Assembly (NCBI RefSeq): GCF_000283155.1
Contig: NW_004454195.1
Coordinates: 7,965,076 to 8,029,075, forward strand
Source: Ceratotherium simum simum
Lineage: Eukaryota > Chordata > Mammalia > Perissodactyla > Rhinocerotidae
Direction: 5' to 3'
DNA: 64,000 nucleotides
Shown: one piece after another, positions 46,501 to 57,242 of the stretch
How positions within the stretch are numbered: position 1 is the stretch's first letter
How the letters are laid out: every line of letters begins with the position of its first letter
Made by a program: the position numbers and the translations under genes
Notes under the pieces: model-generated
Told to the model about the DNA's origin: nothing
The model's database searches: none
Seen by the model: the letters and a program-made list of their open reading frames with translations, nothing else

Positions 46501-49500
46501 GGCTTTCGCTCTTCAGCAGTCTGTTTTAGGTGGAGAGCCCAAGAGGAGATTCTTCTCTAGCTCAGGGTTTGGCTGGCCATACACCTAGTAGTGAAGCATG
46601 ACCCAATGCTCAGAGTTTTGTTTTTTAGACTTAAATGATGAATTCTAGGCTTCCATATATGATGTGTGGCTGGGTGGCTGAAGAACTTACTGACAGGCAG
46701 GGAGAGAGAGCACAGCAGCAGTCAGATTGTCTGCCTAAGGAGATTAACCAGAGTGCTGACTGCTGTGTAGATGGCCAGTGACTGACCCACAGGCTGATGG
46801 GGGCCCCTCTTCCAAAGGTGTGCCTGCTAAGTTCGGTTTTCTCCCATCCTTCCCTGGTTCACTGCCCCCGTGCACAGCTGGAGGGAATTATCTCTGGACT
46901 TATTTCCCTGCTTCCAAGAAGCAACAACTAGTAGGAAGTAGTAACTTGCTTCCAAACAGCAACAACCAGCAGGTCTACCACACTGCATGATGCAGAAAAT
47001 GTATTTATTGATACTTCTTCTTCAGTGTGTGAGAATCTCTGCACGCTTCTTTTAGAAGCTGCTTTGTTGGGGAGAGGAGACAAAGAAAATAAACGGTGGC
47101 AAAATCACTTAGGTGAGTGTGTCTCAGAAGGGTTGTTGGATGGATTGATGGGATCAGAGTCACCTGGGATGTCTATTAAAATACAGATTCTGGACCCCAC
47201 TCCAGACCTCCTGGATCCAACCTCTAGGTGCAGACTTTGGGAGCTGGCATGTCCATCAAGCTTCCCAGCTGATTCTCATGCTGAGTTTGAGAACCTCTGA
47301 TGTAACTATACCTACACAAATAGGCCTACTTATTATCCCATTTTTTTGCCAAAGCATTTCTCCCTCTTTTCTGTTTGCCTCCACCACAGCAAAGGAAAAT
47401 ATTTAGTCCTAAGTAATATGAACTCAGATACATGGTGTACTATTTGAGAAAAGCTAGCCCATTAAAGTAATTATTAGTAAACTGCCTTGAGAATCACAAA
47501 TCCAGGAGTGAGCATAGTCAAGAAGCTGATAGGGGAGAAGATATGTGGAAGGCAGCTCTGAATACCTTTCCTGCCTGTGAATTATTCTGCAAATGAAGCT
47601 CATAGCTCGGGAGCTGATTAATCAATCTCTAAAAATGTTAATAAAGAAGGCTCAAGAAAAATTCTTTACAGCCTTTTACAAGGTACTTACGTAATCACCA
47701 TCCTGAGGGATAAGTATATTCATCTCAGATGACTTGGCGCTCACAATCTCACAGTCTAGTGCATCTTCACTGAGGTATATGTGGCAGCCTTCTGTCTTAT
47801 TAATGGAAATTGTTGGCACTTTCCCCATTACCTGAAATAGGAAAAAAAATCTGGGACCAAAGGAAAGAAATAGAAATTACAATGTCCCCAAATAAGTACA
47901 ATTCACGGGCCTAACCAAGTCTTAGGACTAGCTGGGTCAGGGCTGGAGAGGCTGGTTAACGTACCCGTTGTCTCCAGGCTGAACTGGTAGGTGTCATGTG
48001 GGGACAAAATGAAAGGACCACACAAAGGGATTCTCAAACCTCAGGGTCTCTTTCCTGAGATAAAGGAATTAATTTGAAAACAGCAGCTGAATGTTGAGAA
48101 AAAGTCTCGCAACCCCGTTAGCGGATTTGAAACATATATTTGATTTCATGATAAAAGAAACAATTTGCATTTGCTTTTGTGGGCTTAAAATTTTAGTTTT
48201 GACAAATCTCTATGACACCTGGATTAAAACAATTTCTAATATTGTCATTTAAGAGTAAGTAAATTATTCTGTAATTGAGTAGATTTTTCCTCAACCTAAA
48301 TTAGAATAAATAAGAAACATTACAATTCTTTTCACATAAGTCCTTTGCTAGATAAAAATCTCACTGGCTGAATGTGAAGCTTACATGAGATAATGAATGT
48401 CTAGGTATTTTGAAATGTATTAATTTCAGGAGCCCAAACAGGAGACTTGGTTCAGGCTACTCATTGTATGCGTAAATAGGACCATACACCAGAGGAGGTG
48501 ATTCTTTGGATTGTTTACGAATATCTAAGTGCTATAAAAATTCTGATCAGTTTTAAATTTCTCTTTTAACAGTCAGTTTTCAGACAACCCCCAAAATCTC
48601 TATAGGGACAGACTGTTCCCCCAACGACCATATTCCAGCTCTATAACTCTATAATGCTTCTTGTAATGGTAACTGAAGCGATAAAGACATCTCTTCTTTC
48701 ACCCTGAAGAAAAGGCTGGATTGCAAACCAAAGGAGCAACTCCTGTTGATGGTGCAGGTGATGTAAAGAACTCCTCAGGGGGAGTCTAGCCAGGTCACTA
48801 CACTTCTCTGTTTTCTCCTCTCTCCATAGAAACTGGACACCGAGTTGGAAATGAGCCCCAGGGCAAAACAAAGAAGGCAGAGGTAGTTCAAGGTCAGGTG
48901 AGCACAGGGCTTTGCTATAAATAAAATAAAATAGTATTACATGTATCTATATTTCAAGAATGTGTCAGCAGTAATGTTTTGGCAATCTAGATTTGTTTAT
49001 TTTATAATGATGAAGAGCATTTACATACTAACCAGAACTATAAATACCAGGCAAGTAAAGGAAAGGAGTAAATTGTCAGTGAGTCTTAGGTGATTCATTG
49101 ATGAGACAGAGTGGGGCCACACGAAGCAAGCACATTACACTAGTAGATTTTATTTATTTTTATATAGTGCTATATTATGTTAAAAATATTGACATGCCCT
49201 ACGTATCTGAAAAAGCAATAGCAGAATTCGAAAAATAGCCCTGATTTTGTAAGAATTGTCATTCCCCAGTGTTTTGGTCAATACTGCATTAGAGTAGATT
49301 ATATACATGTTTTTTTTCCCTGGTAGTCTGTGAACACTTCGAGAACACAGATTGTTTCTTATCAGGAGAACGGGGCCAAAGAGTAGCTCCTCTGGTGAGT
49401 GACAGGTGATATGTGACCTTGCCCAGGCCACTGGTCTAGCATTTAATTCATGTTTCTGTATTAGTTTAGTTTTTCATAAATTTACTTCTTTATAAAATTT

Positions 49501-52500
49501 TAAAAAATTTCCATGGAATATTTTCATCTCTTCTCTATCCCATAATTTGTACTATTTTTTTAGGATAGTTTGCTAAAAACAGAATTACTGGACCAAATCA
49601 TATGAGCTTCAGTCCATGCCCTTTTTTTCCTTTCAATCTTTTTAACAGCATTATTGAGGTAAAATCTGCAAACATAAAATTTACCTGTTTTAAGTGTATG
49701 ATTTAATGATATTTAGTAAATTTACGGAGTTGTGCAACCATCACTTCAATTCAGTTTTAGAATATTCCCATCATCCCCAAAAGATCCCTAATGCCCATTT
49801 ACAGTCAATCCCTGTCTTCACCCCCAGGCAGCCACTAATCTGCTCTCTGTCTCTATTGTGTCCAGGCCCTTTTAAAATAACTTATTAAACGTTTTAAATA
49901 GGTAATGACGTTCACTTGGTTTGAACATCCAAAAGTTTGAAAAGTATTCAGTGAAATGTCTCTCTCTTATTTCTGAACCACGCTGCCAAGTTTGTATCCC
50001 TCTTGGACAGATAGCCGTGGTTTATCCTTCCAGATTATTTTTAGAATGCAGGCCCATAGCCTTAAAAAATGAAATTATATATTTCAAACATAGAAGCATA
50101 CAAAGAATAATATAACAAATATGTAAATAAGTATATGTCTGTTAAACAGCTTTATCAGAGTGTAACATTTTGGCTTATTTGCCTTGTTTTTTAGGATTAT
50201 AATCTTAAAATATAGTTGAGGCCCCCTCTGTACCATCCACCGTCTCATTCACCTCCCTTCTTCCCTCCCCAGATGTAACTACTCTTCTGAATTTTGTGTT
50301 TATCATTCACACCAGGTCTGTCCCTTGGGTAAGGTGACCTTGAGCCCTCTTAAGTATATTTAACATGTGCATATTGTTTTGCACATTTTCACTCTTTATA
50401 TAAAGGGACATATTATACAGTACCTGCCATTCTATAACCTGCCTTTATTGCTCAATGTTGCTTTTGATATTTACCTATTTTTATACATGTAACTGTCGTT
50501 CATTCATCTTAACAACTGTACGGTATTTTATTAGGTGGGTTTATTTATTCATTTTCCAGTTGGTGGACATTTAAATTGTTTTTGTTTTTATTGCCATTAT
50601 GAATGATACTGCAATAAACATTTTTTCACGTCTCATAGACATATGTACAAGAGCTTCTTTAGCATAGGCTACGAAGGTCTTTGTTAGATGGTGCCAATTT
50701 GCTCTGCACAGTGAGTGTAATAGATTTACTCTCCCAACATTGATGTATCAGGGTTCTCATTATTCCACTTCCTTAACAATCCTTGTACCATCAGACTTTT
50801 TAATGTGCAGGCAGTTGCACAGTTCTAATATGCATGGGTTTCAGTTAATGGGCTCCTTGCAAAGTAAGGACAGCCTGAATGCAAAACTGATGAGTATGAA
50901 AAGATATATCTAACTGTAGCATTAATTTACGCTTCTACTTCTTTTGGGGAGGTTATGCATATTTTCACATATTTATCAAACACTTCAGTTTTTCCTTCTC
51001 TGAATTGCCTTAATATTCTTTACCCATTTTTCTATCAGGTTGTTAGTCTTTTCCTTATTGATTTGTGTTGAGTTCTTTATAAATTCTAGTTACAAATTCT
51101 TTTTGACTATCTGCATTGCCAGTATCTTTCTTCGATCCAAGGTTTGTCTTTCATCTTTGTATATGATGTTTTCTGTTGAACATATAATTTTAATTTTAAT
51201 GTGGTTAGATTCATCAGTCCTTTTCTTTGTGTTTTTTGACCCTAATTAATTTCTTTCCTATTCTGAGGCCATACGATTTTCTTCTGTATTTTATTCTCAA
51301 AGTTTAAAAGTATTTCTTTTCACAATTAGGACTTTACTTTTATGTATGGTGTGAGGTAGGAATTTCTTTTTTCCCACGTGGATTGTCCTAAAATATGTCT
51401 CCATGTATGCATCTGTCTTTTTCAGGGCTAACTACTCTGTTTCATTAGGCCATTTTTGTATCCCTCCAATAATATAACACTTTATAATGACTCTTACTAT
51501 CTGGTATGCAGGTCCCTTGTTGTTCATCTTCTTTAAAATTTTTTAGCTACTCTTATCCATTTTTCTTCCAAATGAATTTTAAGACCATTTTACATTAAGG
51601 ACCCTGTTGAGATTTTTGAGTTGAATTACTTTGAACTTATAGATTAAATAAATGGGACAGTTGATATTGATATCTTTCTGTACATTTATTTACATCTATT
51701 TTGTGTCCTTCTTGACTATCTTGTATTTCTGCTATTTAATTTTTTCCTAGGTACCTTATAGTTTTTTTTCTTTTGCTATTTATGCTTATTTTCTAATATT
51801 TATTTGTGGTGTAAAAAATGGTATTGATTTTTGCATGTTGATATTGTATCCAACCATCTTGCTGAGGATTCCTATAATTTTATAGTTTGTTGAATCTCTT
51901 GGATTTATGTAAAGGCAATCATTTTGTTGGCAAATAAGGACATTTTTGTCTCTTCTTTTTCCAATTTTATATTTCTCAATTATTTTTCTTGTCTTATTGC
52001 ACAGGTTACAACCTTTAATGCATTATTGAACAGAAGTAATGACAGGAGGAATTCTGTTCTTGATTCTGACTTTAATGGGAATTCTAAAGCTTAAAACTTC
52101 ATTTAAAAATGAAGTATGATTTTTGCTATAAGATTTTGATAGATACCCTTAATTTGGTTACTGAATGTAGTATATCTTCTGTGACTTTTTTTCTAGGATT
52201 ATCAGATATGGATATTAGCTAGGTATATATGTATGTATGTGTATTCAGAAAAATGAAAACATTCTCTACATAATGGTGTAAAAGTGTTCTTTCCTTTTAA
52301 CAAGATATCATGGATATCTTTCTAGGTCACTTTTTAAAATACAGTTACATTGTATGGAATTCAGAAGTTTAAAAATTTTAAGTAGACATATCTGTCTATC
52401 TTTTCTGATAATTTCTTCTATTCTCAATTTAGATTTTTTTCCTCCCTCCAGGAATTTGATGAATATTTAGAACTGTTTTCTCTACTTTTCTATAGTTTCA

Positions 52501-55500
52501 TGTTTTACATTTAATTCATTTGTTTTTTTATTCTGAATTTGATGTATTTACATTAAAAAATAATGCTAACTCCTTATATATGGTATCATCATTGCCACCC
52601 AATGCCATTTCTGTAAGAACAAAAGCTTGAGATAAACCCTCTAAAATTAAGAGGGAGGGGATATTAGATTAGATTATTTCCAAGATACTTTTCAACTGGC
52701 TAAATATGTACTCTCACCTCTGCCAAAGAATATTATTTCTAGTTTGTTTTGGTTAAAAATAATGTGAAGTGGGTGAAAGCCTGGCTCTTTATTACATAGG
52801 AACTTCCACTGTCCAAAACAGATGTGGTTCTTCAGAAATTGTGGACCCATTATTAGGTTTCTATGAACCATACTTGTCCTTGAGGAGTTGAATTTTTTCT
52901 GACATGAGTGATTTCCTTAAAATTTTCATGCATAATATTTTGGGAGAGGCAGTGTTATTAAATGGATAAATGTGGTTATCAGAAATATAAAATTGGGAGA
53001 TAGTGTTATCAGAATGTAAGCTTCATGAGAGCAAGGATTTTTGTCTCATTTGCTAACTGATCTTTTTAGTGCTGAGAACAGTACATGGCATATCAGAGAT
53101 GTTCAATAAATATTTGGCAAATACATGAATGAATGAGTCGAATAACCCACATTTTAGAATCTGAAGTGTGACCCAAGGATAGTCACATCTCTCTGTTTAC
53201 ACAGTGAAGGTGACAATATGGTATATGTCTGTGGGGAATTATTTGGTTGCTTTCTTCTAAATGATTTTCTATCAAGGAATGGAATTTATGAAGGAGTGAA
53301 AGCAGAATGGTTAGAGAAAGGGGATTTACACAGAGGCATTTAAAAGAATATATGGAACTGGAGTGTGAAAGAAAGAAATGTATCCATACAGGCTATGTGG
53401 CAAGAATATTTAGAATTTGGGCTGGAGAGAACTTAAAATCCCTTAGCCAGCCTTGTGTTTCAGGGCAGGGTGCTCAGTGTCAGAGATGAAGTGAATGCCC
53501 AATTGCACACAGCCGGTGAGGGCAGAGCTGGTGCTAGTGCCCAGGTCTCATGGTGCCCAGTTCAGGGCTCTTTCCATTAAACAGACACAGGCAAAACCAA
53601 CTTCTTAAATGGCAATTAGTGAAATGTAAAATGTGCAATTGAATGTACTCTAATTAAAAGTGGCAGTGGTGAAAAGCCCAGCAAAACAAGAGGAAGCTCT
53701 ATAAAACCAGAATCCAATTTTAACAAACATTATTAGGGAACATCAGATAATAAGGGGTAATTAATAACATGAAAAGAACGTAATCAAAGATAGAAGTTAT
53801 AGTTGGCTAAAGGTAAGAACCACTTTAGCTTTTGGCGTATTGTAAAATCTCATTTGGCTAAGTCAAAATTTCTAAAGCAGTGCAGACTTTCTTCTGTTTT
53901 GCAAATTCAATTCCAACCCTTCTTTCCAGTTTGTTAGTCTGATTATCTCATTGACTCCTCAGAAAAACTTTTCCTCCTCTTTACCCAGAACCAATTTTTC
54001 CTGAGGAAAAAAAATTCTCTTTGGCATGATACCATTAAGCTTGGAGAATCTCTTATTTGTTCATTCATTAATCAATTCATTCCAATCACTCACTTAACAA
54101 ACATTCATTGGAAGCCTACTGTGTGCAGGTACTGTGCAATTTTCTGGGGCTGTAAAGATTAATTAGCTATTCTTGATGTAAAGATTAATTAGCTGGTCTT
54201 GAAACAGACATGGTAAACCCGTAATTGCAGTGCAAGATAGGATGTGTTATAAGAGATTGAAAAGGAGGAATTAACACTGTCTAAGAAGTAAGATAGGGCT
54301 GCAGAGAGGAGGTGATGACAGAGCGGTGTCTAGAGGGAAATGGAATAGGAATTTGCTAGTTGGACATGGAGGGCCCCTTGTAGGCAGAGTGGATCGTCTG
54401 TGCAAAGCCATAGCGGGGACAGAGCATGACTGAAAGGGCCACTTACCTGCATGTGAATGTCCTTGGAGTTGATCACTTCCACGATGCCCACCACATTGTC
54501 AAACACAAGGCCAAACTTCTTACAGTTGTCTAGGGAAAAAGGAAAAAAACAACTCCACTAAATACATATGGCATGTTTATACAAAGCAACTTATGATAGT
54601 AACTACAGAGCGATAGTTCTGCCCTACCAATTATAATGGAATTTATTTTCCCTTTCATCTGTAAAGTAGACTTGTTGCAATTGAAGATGTAAGCCACTTG
54701 TCTCAGTTCAGTCTGTGGAATCACAAGGTCACTCCTGTCCTCTTGGTACTCCTAAAATTAAAACACACGCAAATATTAAATATAAGGATGTGTAGATAAA
54801 TTGAATCCATTACATACTGAAATTACTACAGAGTTCAGCATTCATTAATTATAGCTTTTCAATATGTTCTTTCTTTCAGAACCCATTTTCTCACAGACTA
54901 AACCACAGGTCTTACTTTGTCATTGTAGTGTTGGAAACGGATGGAACCACTGCTTGGAAGAGGGGTCAGTGTCAATTTGCAAACAGTCAGGTATCAGGCA
55001 CCAGGACTAGTGGGTAGGGGCTGCAGCAGGGATGTGAGAGCTTTTTGTTGAGTCTGGATGCTGAGTCTGGACTTGATACTGTAGCAAGATCTGCCGTGTC
55101 AAGTAGGAGTTAGGCAAATAGGCTAGTTAGGGTCACAATAGTGGTGTAAGTCCTGGTGTATTTTCAGACCATGACACACTTTCCAGGGATTTTGCCCCTC
55201 CATCATGAGAGAAGCCCCTGGCTTGGCAGGGGCACCAACTTCCATCCTCATTCAAAGCGTCTCTGTCCTGCTCACACAGTGGTCAAAGTGGTGGGTGAAA
55301 TGGTAGGTTATATCAGCACCTCCATCAGTGGGATAGAATGAAACATCCCACAGCAGATCAGAATGGGGCACAGATGAAAACAAAGAGTTGTCAAATTCAT
55401 AGAGACACAAAGTAGAAAGGTGGTTGCCGGGGGCTGAGGTGAGGAGGGAATGGGGAGTTGTTGTTTAAGGGGTACAGAGTTTCAGTTTTATAAGACGAAA

Positions 55501-57242
55501 AGTTTTCTCTGGATGGACGGTGGTGATGGTTGCATAACAATGTGAATGTGCTTAGTGTCACGGAACTGTACACTTAAATGTTGAGATGGTCAATTTGATG
55601 TTATGTGTATTTTACCACAATTTAAAAAAATAATTTAAAAAAGTTGAAGAAAAGAATGCATGAGAAATAATGAAAAATAAAAACGTTTATGGAAATCCTC
55701 AGAAATGCCCGTTTCTCTTCTAGCCAGTGGCTTTTGCCTCTGTCATTTCACTTAAAAATCCTTAAGACCTTGGTAAACGGTTCAGCCATTGGTCCCTTCA
55801 TGGGAGCGTGTCAGGAATAAAGGTAAAATGATTTCACTCACTACTCTCCATTTCTTTCCTTCCAACTCGAATACAGGAGCATGTTTCTGAGGAGGATAAG
55901 ATTGGGGAGACTTGGGGGCTGGAGTGTGGCTTTTGGTTAGAGATGGAGTTTGTCCTCCTTGAGCCCGTAGGCTGGGATTCTTGTATGTCTTCTGGTCATC
56001 TGTGACATGCCGGAGCCCTGGGAAGGTAATACATAGACACATTTATTTATATTTTATGCAAAGAGAAATGCCCCTAGCTTCTTAGATCAATATGATGTAA
56101 ACAGCACAAGAATTTTTGATAATGCTATTTTCAAAGTAGCCTAATGTTTTCTCAAGGTTAATATGCAGAGTCTGAGACCTGTATAAATTTAGAGTTAATA
56201 GAAAGCACTGTAAGTATGTTTTAATTTGAGGAACCTCTTCTTTAAGGAGATGAGATGATAGATAAAAATTCTGCAAAAAACAAACCCTCTCACCAAAAAG
56301 GATTGCATGATTTACTTCTCTCATGGCTAAATCATTCCCCAGACATAGCCTAAAAGGTTAGGGCATTCCAGTAAGTATATGTCAGAGTACGGAATTGACT
56401 TTAGGGTTATGAGTCCATTCCTTTATTGGCAGATGAGGGGACAGTACAGCCAGCTGGAGCCAGAAAAAAATTTAGAATTTTGGGTTCTTAGCTCCCAGCC
56501 CAGTGCATAGGGACACTTATACCATAATTCCTGTTACTCATGCAAAGCAAAAATATATTTGCATAAAGTTTTTGGCAACATGACTTTACTGTTTAGAATG
56601 CATGTGCCCCTGATCCTGATGTATTTTGAATATTGTATGTTTTTTTTTTAAATTAATCATTCACTGTGAGGACAAAGGTTGTTCAATGATAGAATTCTTT
56701 GACAAGTGTGTACACTGCTTGAGAACAGAGGTGCTACTGTTTGTCATTTTTATTTCACTCAATCTTGACGCCTTGGTTGTAGGTGGTGCTGAAGCATCCG
56801 AGGCTGAAGCAGTGATGCGGTGCAGTGGTCCAAACAGAACCCAAAGTATCTGAGTTCTTCTTTCTGGTCCACACTACAGTCCACTGAGCCCATCTATCTT
56901 GAGATGGAGAACACTGCAGGCTCCTGCCATCCCAAGAGCAGCTGCCTGTGTGTTGGCGACTGGGATGGAAGGATGCATCCAAGACTGTGTGCTCTGGGGG
57001 ATCTGTGTGCCTGGAGCCAGAGGGAGACACCTTCAAGGTCTGGTTTTCTCACCTTTTATAATCGCTTCCCCTTGGTTAAGTTGGGCAAATAAAGCTGAGC
57101 GTGAAGGAGAGGACTGCTCTTTTCTGCCTTCATTCTCAAAAAGTGGAGGTGGCCCTGGAGGAGGTGGAGGAGGTGGGGGTGGAGGAAGGCCAGGCCCCGG
57201 GGAGAGGACAGACAATGCTGATGCAGTTGATGCTACTGGACC
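43496..57242 (-). CDS. CAP2: CAP2, adenylyl cyclase-associated protein 2, C-terminal half (six coding exons)
   Basis: Exons on the - strand, 57242-57053, 56017-55842, 54751-54628, 54529-54447, 47831-47691 and 43579-43496, total 798 nt and encode the last 265 residues. CAP proteins bind G-actin and recycle ADP-actin with cofilin; CAP2 is the muscle/brain-enriched paralogue. In order: a polyproline stretch ([17 protein letters not shown], profilin/SH3-binding type), a WH2 actin-binding motif across the first exon junction ([21 protein letters not shown]), a linker, then the beta-helical CARP domain from KKWRVEYQEDR to the end (EPAEIMA). All phases close and no stop interrupts. The N-terminal helical domain lies beyond 64000. 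CAP2 rather than CAP1 is indicated by the linker and C-terminal sequence and by synteny with FAM8A1 and NUP153. Confidence 0.95.
43700..43930 (-). mobile_element. MIR SINE, antisense
   Basis: 'cagttaatctcctacacatc', 'ctatgagttagatgttattg', 'gcctgagaggttaagcaact' and 'gcagcccgagttcaaaccta' are classic reverse MIR. In the last CAP2 intron. Confidence 0.85.
43940..44085. mobile_element. hAT-Charlie MER5-like element
   Basis: 'ttgttgaaatgcagattctg', 'attcagcagatttgggg' and 'gaatctgcatttccaacaag' are MER5-family motifs. Confidence 0.6.
44440..44985 (+). mobile_element. Possible ERV1-like solo LTR
   Basis: LTR-like 3' half: 'gacagtatataaccactctg' (TATA-like), 'gaagggctttatggtcctta', then 'ctcataataaactcacctca' (polyadenylation signal in a gammaretrovirus-type context). 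No gag, pol or env remnant adjoins. The 5' edge is uncertain. It lies in the last CAP2 intron, antisense to CAP2. Confidence 0.45.
45074..45723 (+). mobile_element. 5'-truncated L1, relatively young, with target-site duplication
   Basis: Contains an uninterrupted ORF2 C terminus at 45079-45453 ([38 protein letters not shown]), then the 3' UTR with a G-rich tract (ggggaaggggggagggagga) and an A-rich tail. Target-site duplication AAAGGGAAGGCCCT at 45060-45073 and 45724-45737. The insertion is in the last CAP2 intron, antisense to CAP2. The open C terminus and clean duplication suggest a lineage-specific insertion. Confidence 0.92.
45822..45880 (+). repeat. GT/GTCT-rich microsatellite
   Basis: (GT)n passing into GTCTGTCTGTGT units, 85 nt after the L1 target site. 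Confidence 0.9.
46264..46400. mobile_element. hAT-Charlie MER5/MER20-like element
   Basis: 'ctcaatcttggctccacatt', 'ggaatcacctgggaagcttt' and 'agcttaattagtctggagtg' fit this group. Confidence 0.6.
46440..47119. other. CAP2 intronic sequence, no gene
   Basis: Unique-looking part of the last CAP2 intron. The open frame at 46778-46990 has no recognised family. Confidence 0.4.
47120..47305. mobile_element. hAT-Charlie MER5-like element
   Basis: 'cagagtcacctgggatgtct', 'attaaaatacagattctgga', 'gattctcatgctgagtttga' and 'gaacctctg' are in MER5-like order. Confidence 0.6.
47691..47831 (-). CDS. CAP2: CAP2 exon: CARP domain (penultimate)
   Basis: The acceptor is CTATTTCAG and the donor TAC|GTAAGT. 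The 141-nt phase-0 exon encodes [20 protein letters not shown], then [20 protein letters not shown] and IPQDGDY. It is a highly recognisable CAP-family block. Confidence 0.95.
47832..49475. other. CAP2 6.6-kb intron, right part
   Basis: Unique-looking sequence with no exon recognised. Confidence 0.4.
49480..52460 (-). mobile_element. Long old L1, antisense, about 3 kb
   Basis: T-rich reverse L1: 3' UTR-like 'cagcattattgaggtaaaat' and 'ttgtgcaaccatcacttcaa', then 'aatgatactgcaataaacat', 'ttgatatttacctatttt', 'ttcttgattctgactttaat' and 'agatacccttaatttggtta'. Degraded, no open ORF2. It fills much of the CAP2 6.6-kb intron. Confidence 0.65.
53020..53135 (+). mobile_element. L2 LINE 3' end
   Basis: 'cttcatgagagcaaggattt', 'gaacagtacatggcatatca' and 'tgttcaataaatatttgg' followed by 'gaatgaatga'. 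Confidence 0.75.
54151..54194. repeat. 18-bp direct duplication, 26-bp period
   Basis: TGTAAAGATTAATTAGCT at 54151-54168 and again at 54177-54194. Confidence 0.9.
54447..54529 (-). CDS. CAP2: CAP2 exon: CARP domain, middle strands
   Basis: The acceptor is TCCCTAG and the donor CAG|GTAAGT. The 83-nt exon encodes [20 protein letters not shown] and SKDIHMQ. It ends in phase 0 and is followed by a 6.6-kb intron. Confidence 0.94.
54628..54751 (-). CDS. CAP2: CAP2 exon: CARP domain, first strands
   Basis: The acceptor is AATTTTAG and the donor ATTG|GTAGGG. The 124-nt exon encodes [20 protein letters not shown], then [20 protein letters not shown]. It is separated from the next exon by an intron of only 98 nt. 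Confidence 0.94.
55372..55645 (+). mobile_element. Short L1 3' UTR fragment, sense
   Basis: 'aggtggttgccgggggctga', 'ggtggtgatggttgcataac', 'cactgtacacttaaatg'-like and 'gttatgtgtattttaccaca' are L1M 3' UTR motifs. In the CAP2 intron next to the linker exon. Confidence 0.75.
55842..56017 (-). CDS. CAP2: CAP2 exon: WH2 second half and linker
   Basis: The acceptor is CTTCCCAG and the donor GTA|GTGAGT. The 176-nt exon begins with [20 protein letters not shown], continues through a Ser/Thr/Pro linker ([20 protein letters not shown]) and ends [10 protein letters not shown], the entry to the CARP domain. Confidence 0.94.
57053..57242 (-). CDS. CAP2: CAP2 exon: polyproline and first half of WH2
   Basis: The acceptor is CTTCCACAG (phase 0) and the donor AAAG|GTGAGA. 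The 190-nt exon encodes [19 protein letters not shown], ten consecutive prolines, [10 protein letters not shown], and [17 protein letters not shown]. On the + strand the proline codons appear as a GGT/GGA-rich tract at about 57143-57187. Confidence 0.94.

Larger units (their letters stand above)
52461..54446. other. CAP2 6.6-kb intron, left part
   Basis: Contains an L2 3' end at about 53020-53135 ('gagcaaggatttttgtctc...gttcaataaatatttggcaa'), a MIR-like remnant at about 53480-53580, and a local duplication at 54151-54194. No exon recognised before 54447. Confidence 0.5.
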
